Part shown: one piece after another, positions 38,935-47,985 of the stretch
How positions within the stretch are numbered: the stretch's first letter is position 1
How the letters are laid out: every line of letters begins with the position of its first letter
Assembly: GCF_034298135.1 (NCBI RefSeq)
Contig: NZ_CP139575.1
Span: forward strand, 868,001-932,000
From: Lactobacillus acidophilus
GTDB taxonomy: Bacteria; Bacillota; Bacilli; Lactobacillales; Lactobacillaceae
Direction: 5' to 3'
Length of the DNA: 64,000 nt
Translations under genes and position numbers: made by a program
Notes under the pieces: generated by a model
What the model saw: the letters and a program-made list of their open reading frames with translations, nothing else
Database searches by the model: none
What the model was told of the DNA's origin: nothing

Positions 38935-39094
38935 TTAGCACGGTACCACCTTTTTGGTTGCTGCGATTAACGCTCGCCAAACGAACCATTATCTGCTAAA
39001 GGTGTCACAGACCGCGATCTATCTGCCATCTCACCAACCTGACAGTCTCTTCAAATAGATCTTGCTAATCTTCATTCTTCGTCATCGATAATTC
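38935..39094 (-). promoter_or_regulatory. T-box riboswitch controlling hisS-aspS
   Basis: The minus strand carries the T-box core AAGGTGGTACCGTGCTAA at about 38936-38953, whose middle pairs with the tRNA acceptor end. Further upstream Stem I contains GAAGAGACTG and the distal loop GGTTGGTGAGATGG. The specifier-loop region reads GTGACACC (39001-39008), giving GAC (Asp, 39004-39006) and the overlapping CAC (His, 39002-39004), which match the two synthetases downstream. Uncharged tRNA would favour antitermination. The overlap suggests response to both tRNAs; that part is inference. Confidence 0.93.
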
Positions 39095-39100
39095 TTTTTT

Positions 39101-39129
39101 AGCTTATATTTTTCTTGCATCAAAGTCAA
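39101..39129 (-). promoter_or_regulatory. Promoter of the T-box-hisS-aspS operon
   Basis: -35 TTGACT (39124-39129) and -10 TAAGCT (39101-39106) with a 17-base spacer, about seven bases before the start of the T-box leader. Confidence 0.65.
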
Positions 39130-39148
39130 GACTTGAAAGCAATTTTAT

Positions 39149-39586
39149 CTAAAGATCTAATACAATGGTAAATGGACCATCATTTTCCAGACTCACTTTC
39201 ATATCGGCACCAAATTCACCGGTCTCGACATGAAAGCCATCATTTTCTAATTCTTTATTAAAATCTTCCCATAATTCTTTAGACATTGGTGGACGCATTG
39301 CTTCAACAAAACTAGGTCGATTTCCTTTTTTAGTATTAGCCATCAATGTAAATTGACTAACGCTTAAAATCTCACCATTAACATCTTTCAAAGATAAATT
39401 AGTTTTTCCTTCTTCATCCTCAAAAATACGCATTTTAGCAATTTTATCTGCTGCTTTTTTTATTACTGATAAATCATCCCCATTTTTAATACCTACTAGT
39501 AATAAAAAACCCTTACCAATATTACCAACCGTTTTCCCATCAATATCTACTTGGGCATGATTAACTCTTTGGATTACAACTCGCAT
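39149..39586 (-). CDS. dtd: D-aminoacyl-tRNA deacylase
   Basis: Removes D-amino acids (and glycine from tRNA-Ala) to protect translation. The 145-residue product begins [18 protein letters not shown] and carries both DTD motifs: SVSQFTL in the middle and the C-terminal NDGPFT, the expected variant of NxGPVT. Its start overlaps the rel stop by one base, so it is translationally coupled to rel. Confidence 0.96.
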   Translation of the reverse strand: MRVVIQRVNHAQVDIDGKTVGNIGKGFLLLVGIKNGDDLSVIKKAADKIAKMRIFEDEEGKTNLSLKDVNGEILSVSQFTLMANTKKGNRPSFVEAMRPPMSKELWEDFNKELENDGFHVETGEFGADMKVSLENDGPFTIVLDL

Positions 39587-41826
39587 TAATTGTCTGACCT
39601 CTTTGTTTCATATACATCAGGAATATCACGCAATTTGCTTAAAATTTCATCAAGTTGCTTTGCATTTCTAACAGCAACAGTCACATAAATATGCGCAATG
39701 TTATCATCATTAACTTTACCAGAAATATTATTAATATTTTTAGTTAATGAGTTCAATTTATTGATTACATCGCTAAGCAAATTAGAACGATTATAGCCAA
39801 AGACCTCAATATTTGCATTAAATGATTGAACATTGTTTTCTTCAACGTTCTCCCATTCAACATCAATCAATCGACCTTGTTCTTCCGCTTCCTTAGTTAT
39901 ATTTCTACAATCTGTTCGGTGAATAGTCACTCCACGTCCTTTAGTGACGTAACCAATAATTTCATCTCCAGGAACCGGATTACAACATTTAGCTAAATGG
40001 AGCATTAAATCACTAACGCCTTGAATCATTACTCCATTCTTATGCTTAACTTTCATGACAGAATTTGAATTTTTCTTAGGTTGTTCTTCTTTAATTGCCT
40101 GCTGACCAGAATTCAAAATCTTTTCTTCTAGTTCTTTTTGCTTTTGTTTTTCATCTTCACGACGCAAATCAATTGTTAATCTATTAACAACCGCTTGTGC
40201 TGACAGATCACCAAAACCTACTGCTGCGTATAACTCTTCAGAAGTATTGTAATTAAAATGTTCAAGTAATTTTTCAATATGCTCTTTATCCATGAAGTCT
40301 TTCGGCACGAGTCCTTCATCACGAATGGTATTAGCCACCATTTGCTCACCATGCTCGATACTTTCTTCACGGTCTTGACCTCTAAAGTAACGACGAATCT
40401 TGTTACGAGCTCTTGACGTCTTAACCATATCCGCCCAATCACGTGATGGAGCCGCATTGGTCTGCGTCATAATCTCAATTACATCGCCATTTCTTAATTT
40501 ATAATCAAGTGGTACTAATTTATTATTTACTCTAGCACCAACGGCATGACTACCTACTTGAGTATGAATTGCATAAGCAAAATCTAATGTAACTGATCCC
40601 TTAGGCAATTCATATACCTCACCTTTTGGAGTAAAGACATACACACGATCAGAAAAGATATCACTTTTAACTGACTTCATGAACTCGCCGGCGTCCTTAG
40701 TCTCATCCTTTAATTCTAGAATTTCACGAACCATATCCAGCTTTTCACCTGACGACGTTGCTTCAACCCCATTGAAATTACCACGCTTATATGCCCAGTG
40801 AGCAGCAACACCGTATTCAGCAACTTCATGCATTTGCTCGGTCCTAATCTGAATTTCAAGTGGACGACCACCTGGTCCAATAATCGTAGTATGAAGTGAT
40901 TGATATCCGTTGACCTTAGGCATCGCAATATAATCTTTAAATCTACCTGGCATTGGTTTCCATTCAGTATGAACAGCACCCAAAACAGCATAACAATCAC
41001 GAACGTTTTTAACAATTACACGAACTGCAAGCAAATCATAAATTTCATCAAAGTCCTTATGCTTATTTACCATCTTTTTATAGATAGAATAAATATGCTT
41101 TGGTCGACCATAAATATCGTATTTAATTCCCAACTCATCAAGTGTTTTCTTCAAAGTCTTAATAGTATCAGAAATATATTTCTCACGTTGACTTCTTTTG
41201 ACATCCATTAAGTTAACAATACGGTAATATGCTTCAGGATTTAAGTAGTGGAAACTCATATCTTCTAATTCCCACTTAATTGTTCCGATACCTAAACGAT
41301 CAGCTAATGGTGCATAAATATCCATCGTTTCTGAAGCAATTCGTCTTTGCTTATCAGGACGCAAATGTTGTAAAGTATGCATATTATGCAAACGGTCAGC
41401 TAATTTAACCATAATAACTCGTAAATCTTTAGCCATTGCAATCAACATTTTACGGTGATTTTCAGCTAAAAATTCTTGGTGAGAATTATATTCATACTTA
41501 TTTAGCTTAGTTACACCATCGACGATGAAAGCAACATCCTCACCAAATTTTTCTTTTAATTCATCATTAGTTACTGGCGTATCTTCTACGGTATCATGTA
41601 AAAAACCAGCGGCAATCGTATCTGGATCAAGTCCTAAATTGGCTAATGTACCAGCAACTTGAGTTGGGTGAATAATATAAGGTTGTCCGGATGCCCGCTT
41701 TTGTCCAGCATGAGCTTTATTAGCAAATTCATATGCTCTTTCAACAAAGGCAACTTGATCTTCATTCATATACTTTTTACAAGTATCAATTACTTGATCA
41801 TGCGTCATTTCAACATATTTAGACAT
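39586..41826 (-). CDS. rel: Bifunctional (p)ppGpp synthetase/hydrolase Rel
   Basis: The long RSH protein of the stringent response, about 746 residues. It has the HD hydrolase domain ([21 protein letters not shown]), the synthetase domain ([23 protein letters not shown]), TGS ([17 protein letters not shown]), a zinc-finger-like CCNPVPGD segment and a C-terminal ACT domain. HD and synthetase motifs both look intact. ATG 41826 is chosen because AAAGGA is well spaced; the ATG at 41835 touches it. It is paired with dtd as in many Firmicutes. Confidence 0.95.
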   Translation of the reverse strand: MSKYVEMTHDQVIDTCKKYMNEDQVAFVERAYEFANKAHAGQKRASGQPYIIHPTQVAGTLANLGLDPDTIAAGFLHDTVEDTPVTNDELKEKFGEDVAFIVDGVTKLNKYEYNSHQEFLAENHRKMLIAMAKDLRVIMVKLADRLHNMHTLQHLRPDKQRRIASETMDIYAPLADRLGIGTIKWELEDMSFHYLNPEAYYRIVNLMDVKRSQREKYISDTIKTLKKTLDELGIKYDIYGRPKHIYSIYKKMVNKHKDFDEIYDLLAVRVIVKNVRDCYAVLGAVHTEWKPMPGRFKDYIAMPKVNGYQSLHTTIIGPGGRPLEIQIRTEQMHEVAEYGVAAHWAYKRGNFNGVEATSSGEKLDMVREILELKDETKDAGEFMKSVKSDIFSDRVYVFTPKGEVYELPKGSVTLDFAYAIHTQVGSHAVGARVNNKLVPLDYKLRNGDVIEIMTQTNAAPSRDWADMVKTSRARNKIRRYFRGQDREESIEHGEQMVANTIRDEGLVPKDFMDKEHIEKLLEHFNYNTSEELYAAVGFGDLSAQAVVNRLTIDLRREDEKQKQKELEEKILNSGQQAIKEEQPKKNSNSVMKVKHKNGVMIQGVSDLMLHLAKCCNPVPGDEIIGYVTKGRGVTIHRTDCRNITKEAEEQGRLIDVEWENVEENNVQSFNANIEVFGYNRSNLLSDVINKLNSLTKNINNISGKVNDDNIAHIYVTVAVRNAKQLDEILSKLRDIPDVYETKRSDN

Positions 41827-41840
41827 TTTGGTCATCCTTT

Positions 41841-42203
41841 CTAACGGTAAATATCTTTATTCATTAATCCGAATATTTCAAATATTAAATAAATTAAGCC
41901 AAATATTAAATTATACAAAGCAAATTTAGGTAATATTGCTAAGCAAAAGATTACTGGCATAAACAAAACCCACCACTTAGATAATCGCAATTTAATAATT
42001 AATTTACCTAAATGATACGAAATTGAACAATTAATTATAAAAAATAATATTCCCACTCGCCACAAAATTGGTATGTGACACATACTAAACGCATACGGTA
42101 ATATTGCAACTAAAATGCTCCACCAGATAAGCGGCATCCATACATAGGTATTTAGCTTGTTAATTATCGAAATATTTTTGATTTTTTCTCCTATCTTTTT
42201 CAT
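41841..42203 (-). CDS. Unrecognised four-helix membrane protein
   Basis: A 120-residue product with four hydrophobic segments (about residues 22-40, 47-66, 75-93 and 97-115) and a basic N-terminus. I recognise no family. A TTG at 42206 or the ATG at 42203 could start it; neither has a good ribosome binding site. It lies between prmA and rel on the same strand with small gaps, suggesting co-transcription. Confidence 0.65.
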   Translation of the reverse strand: MKKIGEKIKNISIINKLNTYVWMPLIWWSILVAILPYAFSMCHIPILWRVGILFFIINCSISYHLGKLIIKLRLSKWWVLFMPVIFCLAILPKFALYNLIFGLIYLIFEIFGLMNKDIYR

Positions 42204-42258
42204 CAAAGAATTATGCCTCTCATCAAAGTCTAATTTAATTGATAATATTTTACCACGT

Positions 42259-43203
42259 TTATTTTTCTTTTCTAGTAATTGCTAGACCTATCCACCGTCC
42301 TTGTTTCATAGTCAAATCTATCTTAAAGTTGTTTTCATCCGATGATTTTTTAATTTTAGGTAATTGCAAATAATCGATACCCGAAAAGATTACTTGTCCA
42401 TCCTTATTCAAATGGGCATCCATTTGAGGAATTAAATCTAATAAAATTTCAGCTAAAATATTGGCAACAATAATATCAAATTTACCTTCTACGCCTGCAA
42501 GTAGGCTAGTTTTTTGAACCTTAATATTAGTTAGGTTATTCAATGCTGAATTTTGCTTAGCAGCAGTCATAGATTCATCAGAAATATCAGTTGCTAAAAC
42601 ATTTGTTGCACCTAATTTAGAAGCGGCAATAGCTAAAATACCAGAGCCAGTACCAACATCAACTACACTCATTGGTTTTACCATAGCACGCTCAATTCCC
42701 ATCATTGCCAATTGAGTTGTTTTATGATTTCCTGTACCGAATGCTAAACCTGGATCAAGCTTAATGAGTTGTTGATCGCTAAAAGCTGGTTGATAATCTT
42801 CCCATTCAGGAACAATAGCTAAGTGCCGCGAAAAGTCTATTACATGATAATACTTTTGCCAAGCTGTATTCCAATCTTGATCTTCAATATAAGAAGTTGT
42901 AATTTTACCTTCACCAGTATTTAAACCATAACTCTTAAGCTCTTCAAGTTTTGCTTGAAATTTCTCTACAAGCTCATCTTTATCAGCTTCTTCATCAAAG
43001 TAAGCATAAAAATAAGTATCTTTAGGCAAGTCTTTAATGTCATCCATTTCTACAACAGTTGAATCATGTAACCAACCAGCTTGTTCAAAATCACTACGTT
43101 TTCTGGACTCAATGCCTAACGCTTTTAAATTATCAGTTGCAAAAACGCCTAATGCATCCTCTACTTCATAACTAGTATCAATTTTAATAATCAATAATTT
43201 CAT
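42259..43203 (-). CDS. prmA: Ribosomal protein L11 methyltransferase
   Basis: Methylates L11 with S-adenosylmethionine. The 314-residue product has the substrate-recognition N-terminal domain, the linker with YYHVIDFSRHLAIVPEWEDY, DPGLAFGTGNHKTT, the SAM motif VDVGTGSGILAIAASKLGA and the VANILAEIL motif. It is divergent from the YbaK-type gene and probably leads the prmA-rel-dtd group. Confidence 0.95.
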   Translation of the reverse strand: MKLLIIKIDTSYEVEDALGVFATDNLKALGIESRKRSDFEQAGWLHDSTVVEMDDIKDLPKDTYFYAYFDEEADKDELVEKFQAKLEELKSYGLNTGEGKITTSYIEDQDWNTAWQKYYHVIDFSRHLAIVPEWEDYQPAFSDQQLIKLDPGLAFGTGNHKTTQLAMMGIERAMVKPMSVVDVGTGSGILAIAASKLGATNVLATDISDESMTAAKQNSALNNLTNIKVQKTSLLAGVEGKFDIIVANILAEILLDLIPQMDAHLNKDGQVIFSGIDYLQLPKIKKSSDENNFKIDLTMKQGRWIGLAITRKEK

Positions 43204-43263
43204 AAATATAAACTCCTTTGGGATTTTCTTTGCGCAATGCTATCATGTATAAAGGTGATAAAT

Positions 43264-43772
43264 ATGTCAAAGAAGAAAAACAAAAAAATAAACTTGAAAA
43301 AACATTAGTTGAAAAAATATTAGATCAACATAAAATCAAGTATCGTCAAGCCGAATTTGCTGTCTCCGAAGATAAAGGTGGAGTTGCAGAAATGGACACT
43401 TCTATTCTAAGGGACAAAGAACGATTCGTCTATAAAACCTTAGTCTGTGAAGGAAATAAAACAGGTCCTTTAGTAGGCGTTGTACCGATTACAGAGCACT
43501 TAAGCATGAAAAAACTAGCCAAAGTATCTGGTAATAAAAAATGCGAAATGCTCCCTTTAAAGAAGTTAGCTAAAACAACAGGCTATGTACATGGGGCCAA
43601 TACTCCTATTGGAATTTACCATACACATCATTTTCCTATTTATCTGGACAATTCTATGAAAGAACAAGAAGAAATTGGTGTATCAAGTGGTAAACTCGGG
43701 CGCAGTGTATTTTTAAACCCTGAGGATCTAGCTAAAGTAACAAGTGCCAAATTTGCCGATCTGCTAGAATAA
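43264..43772 (+). CDS. ybaK: YbaK/EbsC-type Cys-tRNA(Pro) deacylase, probable one-base frameshift near the start
   Basis: An editing-domain protein that hydrolyses mischarged Cys-tRNA(Pro). The long frame from NKLEKTLVEKIL covers the whole YbaK fold, including KTLVCEGN, the KKLAKVSGNKKCEMLP segment and the Gly-rich GYVHGANTPIG motif. The best start, ATG 43264 behind AAAGGTG, reads MSKKKNKK but leaves the frame at the A7 run 43282-43288; one more A would join it. Otherwise translation would begin without a ribosome binding site at ATG 43246 or 43218 in the long frame. Domain identity is secure, the start is not. Confidence 0.82.
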
Positions 43773-43783
43773 AAACGCTTTCA
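43770..43783. promoter_or_regulatory. cre-like CcpA operator upstream of a 27-residue ORF
   Basis: Read on the minus strand, TGAAAGCGTTTTTA matches the cre consensus TGWAANCGNTNWCA at all defined positions but one. It overlaps the ybaK stop and lies five bases before the -35 box of the next promoter. Confidence 0.55.
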
Positions 43784-43788
43784 AATAA

Positions 43789-43819
43789 TTGTGTCATCAC
43801 TCTTTTTTTATGGTAAACT
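43789..43819 (+). promoter_or_regulatory. Promoter of the 27-residue ORF
   Basis: TTGTGT (43789-43794), a 19-base spacer and an extended -10, TGGTAAACT, with TAAACT at 43814-43819. A cre-like site precedes it. Confidence 0.5.
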
Positions 43820-43873
43820 ATCCGTATGCCACACATATATAGATGTATTTAAAAACTAAAGAGGATGACAAAA

Positions 43874-43957
43874 ATGAATATACTATTCGGAATTATTGGC
43901 TTTGTAGTTGCAATGACTGCAGCAGTCATTGTAACCGCAATATCTATTGCAAAATAA
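43874..43957 (+). CDS. 27-residue single-helix membrane peptide
   Basis: The ORF encodes MNILFGIIGFVVAMTAAVIV followed by TAISIAK. It is almost entirely one hydrophobic helix. It is too short for ordinary gene finding but has an own ribosome binding site (AGAGGATGACAAAA), an extended -10 promoter, a cre-like operator and a strong terminator right after it. That complete transcription unit argues it is real. The function is unknown. Confidence 0.6.
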   Translation: MNILFGIIGFVVAMTAAVIVTAISIAK

Positions 43958-43966
43958 AATATTAAC

Positions 43967-44004
43967 AATCAAAAAGAAGCAGTTTAAACTGCTTCTTTTT
44001 GATT
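43967..44004. terminator. Bidirectional intrinsic terminator
   Basis: AATCAAAAAGAAGCAGTTT with its exact complement AAACTGCTTCTTTTTGATT, a 19-pair palindrome between the 27-residue ORF and the converging ThrE-type gene. Confidence 0.85.
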
Positions 44005-44006
44005 AA

Positions 44007-45362
44007 TTAATCAGCATGACGCCATTTCTTATCAGTCAATATACGTGCCGCTAAAAGTCCCAATGGCAAAGCAATAACAATCATCAATGCTTCAGTAATC
44101 CAAAAAGCACCAATATTAATATTAGTGACTCCGAAATTAAAGACAGCTCTATACATATAAAGCCCTGGTACCATAATTACAATTGATGGAACTGTAATGG
44201 CAATTCTAGGAAATCCCACTTTTTGGCGAACAACACTTGCTAACAGCCCCGCGGTTAAAGCACCAATAAATGCTGCAAGAGCAGGTGCCATATGTGCATA
44301 ATCAACTAAACTTAAGCGCAAAGTATTAGCCATCGCCCCCATAATAGCTGCAGTTGCTGCCATTGGAGGACGACTATTAAACATAATAGAAAATCCAAAT
44401 ACTCCACAAAAGCTTGCAATTAACCTCAAAAAGGTTAACATACCGGGATCAATTTTCAATCTTAGCATTGAACCTGGATGTAAATTCAAAATTGTTGCTA
44501 CAGCCCAGCCAGCCATAGTAGCAATAATAATGACTAAAATTGCATACGTTAAACGCTCAAGTCCCGATCTCATATCTAATTTAGACATATCTAGACCAGA
44601 TGTAATAAATGGAAAACCTGGAATAACAAACAGCATAGCACCGATATAGCCATATGCATGATGATAATCCAAGTGAAATAATATCATGCCAATATGAAAA
44701 CAAATAAAATAAACAGCACATGCTATTGCTACTGCTACTGCAATCTTGGCAACTAATGTAATTTTTCGTTTTCCCATAATTGAGCGAACATAGTTACCGA
44801 CACCCGCTCCAAAAAATGCACAGATAACCTCGGGTAGGCCTCCACCCAATAAAAAGATAAATCCAGCACATGCCAGTCCTGCGCTTAATCCTGCTATTAT
44901 AGACGGATATGCAGACTTCTGATTTTCAATCTCACGCAATTTTTTATGGATTTGACCTATTGTCCAATTTCCACGTTCTTTTTCAAATTGACGAATTAAT
45001 TTTTCTAATTCATTTAATTTAGTCATATTTACACCGGTAGATGGTAAAGACAAAGTTTGTGAATAGGATTCATTATCAACGTCAAAGCAAGTATATTCAA
45101 TCGAAACCAGACCAATGTCTGTTGAACAAGTTATACCAAGCGTTCTAGCAACTGTATCCATTGAGTCACGGACTCTCCATGCACCAGTACCGCAACTAAG
45201 CAACATAATTCCTATTCGTCCAACAATAGATGTCTTTTCAACCAAAGTAGCATCTTGAGCTATCGTATCATCGTCACTTTTAAAAAAATCCTCCCAAAGG
45301 ATCTTCATATGATGTTTTTGTGATAATCGACGTGCCTGTTCATTTTCCATTGGTAAAATCAA
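44007..45362 (-). CDS. Threonine/serine exporter family protein (ThrE type, fused halves)
   Basis: A 451-residue polytopic protein joining the DUF1212 domain (N-terminal soluble 140 residues, then about five helices) and the DUF3815-type second half (about five helices; SRPPMAATAAIMGAMANTLR). ThrE-type proteins export small neutral amino acids; the substrate here is unproven. Many Firmicutes encode the two halves separately; here they are fused as in ThrE. TTG 45362 follows GAGGG closely, while ATG 45350 (MENEQARRL) is also possible. Confidence 0.85.
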   Translation of the reverse strand: MILPMENEQARRLSQKHHMKILWEDFFKSDDDTIAQDATLVEKTSIVGRIGIMLLSCGTGAWRVRDSMDTVARTLGITCSTDIGLVSIEYTCFDVDNESYSQTLSLPSTGVNMTKLNELEKLIRQFEKERGNWTIGQIHKKLREIENQKSAYPSIIAGLSAGLACAGFIFLLGGGLPEVICAFFGAGVGNYVRSIMGKRKITLVAKIAVAVAIACAVYFICFHIGMILFHLDYHHAYGYIGAMLFVIPGFPFITSGLDMSKLDMRSGLERLTYAILVIIIATMAGWAVATILNLHPGSMLRLKIDPGMLTFLRLIASFCGVFGFSIMFNSRPPMAATAAIMGAMANTLRLSLVDYAHMAPALAAFIGALTAGLLASVVRQKVGFPRIAITVPSIVIMVPGLYMYRAVFNFGVTNINIGAFWITEALMIVIALPLGLLAARILTDKKWRHAD

Positions 45363-45540
45363 ATTCCCTCATTCTTAAATTTTAATAAAATTACAGCTCT
45401 TTTATTCTACCACAGGTATCGTATTAGCCAACAAAGCTAAAATGCTTTCATTTTTTAAATTTGAAGCTCCCTTTTTATTATTTTAAACTTATAATAGATA
45501 TATAAAGTTAACAGAAATATAAACAAAGGACGATAACAAA

Positions 45541-46479
45541 GTGACACAATTATCTGATGAAGAACTTGCAAGCATCGCACATGACTTTTATTTAAGCAAG
45601 TTAAATATTGCTGAAATCTCCGAGAAGTACGATCTATCACGCTATATTATCACTAAGGCACTGGAAGATGCTGAACAACGCGGAATTGTTAAAATCCAAA
45701 TTACTCAGGGGATTAAACGTAATCAAGTATTAGAACGTGAATTTCAAAAAAGATTTGGTTTAAAAGAAGCTTTCATTTTGCAAAGCTACGAAGATAAAGA
45801 TGAAAATAATGAAATTGTAGTTAAATTTGCAGCAAAAGAAATTGAAATGTACTTGCAAAAGACTCATGTAGCCGGAATTAGTTGGGGTGCTACAATGCGT
45901 GGGGTTATCAATGATTTCAATGAAAAAAATTTTGACAATTTATACCTTATTCAACTGCTAGGGCATCCAATTAATTCTAATCGTCGTAAAAATCCTTTAA
46001 CTCAAGAAGCCGCTGAAAAATTACATGCTCATAGTCTGACACTGCCTGGTCCACTTTATGTAGTAAATCCTAAAATTATACCAGCCCTAAAGCATGAGCC
46101 TTACTTCAAGGTAATCGAGAATTGTTATCATAATCTAGATTTATTATTCACAGGTCTGGGAACCATTCAATCATTCGATGTTAATCAATTTTTGGATGAA
46201 AATTATGGTCCTCGTTTATTCCAGAATATTCCTAAAGATGATATAGCCGGAATGATATTGGGACGTCCTTATGACATAAACGGTAAATTCTTTGAAGGTT
46301 TTGAACAACATATTTGTGGTATCTCCATGGAAGATATTATGGCTACCCCTATTCGATTTTGTATTGTTCGCAATCGCTTTAAATCAGATGCCTTATTGGG
46401 TGCATTGCGCAGTGGCGTCATTACTCATTTAGTAACCAATGATGATATAGCAAACCGTGTTTTACAAAATAGTTATTAA
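45541..46479 (+). CDS. SorC/DeoR-type sugar-binding transcriptional regulator
   Basis: A 312-residue regulator with an N-terminal helix-turn-helix (residues about 20-50, NIAEISEKYDLSRYIITKAL) and a C-terminal sugar-phosphate-sensing SorC domain (AGISWGATMRGV, LFTGLGTIQSFD). It begins with GTG at 45541 after AAAGGACGATAACAAA. No sugar operon adjoins it: a small membrane protein follows and an amino acid exporter diverges, so its targets may be distant. Confidence 0.88.
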   Translation: MTQLSDEELASIAHDFYLSKLNIAEISEKYDLSRYIITKALEDAEQRGIVKIQITQGIKRNQVLEREFQKRFGLKEAFILQSYEDKDENNEIVVKFAAKEIEMYLQKTHVAGISWGATMRGVINDFNEKNFDNLYLIQLLGHPINSNRRKNPLTQEAAEKLHAHSLTLPGPLYVVNPKIIPALKHEPYFKVIENCYHNLDLLFTGLGTIQSFDVNQFLDENYGPRLFQNIPKDDIAGMILGRPYDINGKFFEGFEQHICGISMEDIMATPIRFCIVRNRFKSDALLGALRSGVITHLVTNDDIANRVLQNSY

Positions 46480-46534
46480 TTTTTACATTGCTTTTCTTTT
46501 TCATTAAAGTATAGTACTTATGGGAGGATAAGCT

Positions 46535-46867
46535 ATGAAAAAATCCAAATTTGACTTGTGGATCGGTGGCATTAATTTATTTAACTGTATCCTATTTATT
46601 ATTTCGTGGTTTGCAATTTTTGGTGCAGATTTCACTACCAGAATGGCAATGTTCTTTTATTTGTTTGCTTGGACAGGTGCCATTATAAATACCATTGCCG
46701 TGGTACAATCACACAATTTTCAAATTTCTATGGTTGGCCCTATTTTAGGCGTGATTGGTAATGCTTTGTATGGCTTTACCGCTGCATTAGCTTTACCAGC
46801 TGTTATTGTTAATATTGTATCTGCATTCTTTATTTTTATGCAGCATGATAACAAAAGAAAAGAATAA
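46535..46867 (+). CDS. Small membrane protein of unknown function
   Basis: A 110-residue product with about four hydrophobic segments (residues about 12-30, 35-55, 62-80 and 84-103). GGGAGGATAAGCT precedes the ATG, a strong ribosome binding site. No family is recognised. It follows the SorC-type regulator by 55 bases and ends at a palindromic terminator. Confidence 0.7.
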   Translation: MKKSKFDLWIGGINLFNCILFIISWFAIFGADFTTRMAMFFYLFAWTGAIINTIAVVQSHNFQISMVGPILGVIGNALYGFTAALALPAVIVNIVSAFFIFMQHDNKRKE

Positions 46868-46896
46868 AACTATCCCTGCTAGCAGGGATAGTTTTT
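46866..46896. terminator. Bidirectional intrinsic terminator
   Basis: AAAACTATCCCTGCT and AGCAGGGATAGTTTT form a perfect 15-base palindrome arm pair between converging genes; a TTTTT tract follows on the plus strand. Confidence 0.9.
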
Positions 46897-47266
46897 AGTT
46901 TAAATATGAAATTGCAACTTGCAATTGTGCCAGCTTCATTGCAGCTTGTGCCACATTTTTCTTATCAATATCAACATAAATCTCACAATGTTCTTCATCG
47001 AATTCGTAACCAGAGCCTAATGCAATATCTTCTGCAGTATCATATAGTTCTTTATCTTCTTGACCTGGATCGAGCTTAAATAAAATTCTGCCATCATCAC
47101 TTACTCGGTAATGATCTTCTCCTTCCTCAACCCAGACATAAACTGTATCACCATAAGAATCAATCATCATTGTAGCTATTTGTAAAGTACGTTTATCAAC
47201 ACGAACTATATTAGTTTGAGAAGCAACATAGTTGCCAATATCTGTTCTTAATTGTTCTTTATCCAT
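46895..47266 (-). CDS. DUF1828-like protein
   Basis: A 123-residue acidic cytoplasmic protein. The central DTVYVWVEEGEDHYRVSDDGR segment matches the pattern of DUF1828, a family of unknown function seen in phage and mobile regions as well as chromosomes. No membrane segment or catalytic motif is visible. ATG 47266 is divergent from the ECF cassette. Domain name is moderately sure; function unknown. Confidence 0.65.
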   Translation of the reverse strand: MDKEQLRTDIGNYVASQTNIVRVDKRTLQIATMMIDSYGDTVYVWVEEGEDHYRVSDDGRILFKLDPGQEDKELYDTAEDIALGSGYEFDEEHCEIYVDIDKKNVAQAAMKLAQLQVAISYLN

Positions 47267-47359
47267 TGTTTTCCTCTAATCAAACCACTTATATATCAAT
47301 ATATATTATACTATACCAAATCTAACCTGGATTTTAATGAAAGAATACCACTATTACCT

Positions 47360-47387
47360 TGACGGCAATCGCTTACAAATTATACCT
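47360..47387 (+). promoter_or_regulatory. Promoter of the UPF0397 ECF cassette
   Basis: TTGACG (47360-47365) and TATACC (47382-47387) with a 16-base spacer, 30 bases before the start. I see no riboswitch in this intergenic region. Confidence 0.5.
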
Positions 47388-47416
47388 TTAATTATAATCA
47401 CATTTTGGAGAGAACA

Positions 47417-47974
47417 ATGAATAATACAGGTTTATCAGTTAAAAAAGTCGTTGCCATAGGAATAGGTTCAGCAATTTATGTTATTTTAGCACGTTTTACT
47501 TCAATTCCTACCCCTATTCCAAATACGAATATTGAACTAGTTTTTCCATTTTTAGCATTTTTTGCATCAATTTATGGAGCAACTGTAGGTTTCAGTGTTG
47601 GATTTATTGGACACGCATTATCAGATTTTATTATGTATGGACAAACTTGGTGGAGCTGGGTACTTGCAACAGGTATTCTAGGTTGGATTATTGGCTTAGC
47701 TTATAAACGATTAGACTTAAAAAATGGAATTTTTGGTCTTAAGCAAATCATTTTATTTAATATAGTACAAATTATTGCCAATATATTAGCTTGGATTGTA
47801 GTTGCCCCAATTGGGGACATCATTATTTATAGTGAACCAGCAAATAAAGTTTTTGTTCAAGGTATTAGCGCTACTATTTCTAATGGAATTTCAATCTTAA
47901 TTATCGGTACAATTTTATTAAAAGCATACGCCAGTACTAAAATTAAAAAAGGTAGTTTACGTAAGGAAGATTAG
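47417..47974 (+). CDS. UPF0397 ECF-transporter S-component
   Basis: An about 185-residue membrane protein with five to six helices, beginning MNNTGLSVKKVVAIGIGSAIY. It matches UPF0397, the substrate-binding subunit encoded with its own ATPase and EcfT; databases often label it a riboflavin-type S-component but the substrate is unproven. ATG 47417 follows GGAG. It is the first of three genes; the next starts 11 bases later. Confidence 0.88.
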   Translation: MNNTGLSVKKVVAIGIGSAIYVILARFTSIPTPIPNTNIELVFPFLAFFASIYGATVGFSVGFIGHALSDFIMYGQTWWSWVLATGILGWIIGLAYKRLDLKNGIFGLKQIILFNIVQIIANILAWIVVAPIGDIIIYSEPANKVFVQGISATISNGISILIIGTILLKAYASTKIKKGSLRKED

Positions 47975-47985
47975 AAAGGTTTGCT

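Noticed and set aside
38890..39095. tRNA gene suggested by GGTACC-containing structured sequence
   Set aside because: The conserved AAGGTGGTACCG, terminator and position before hisS identify a T-box leader.
46895..47266. DUF1828 protein as evidence of a prophage or defence island
   Set aside because: No phage, toxin-antitoxin or nuclease genes adjoin it; the neighbours are ordinary chromosomal genes.
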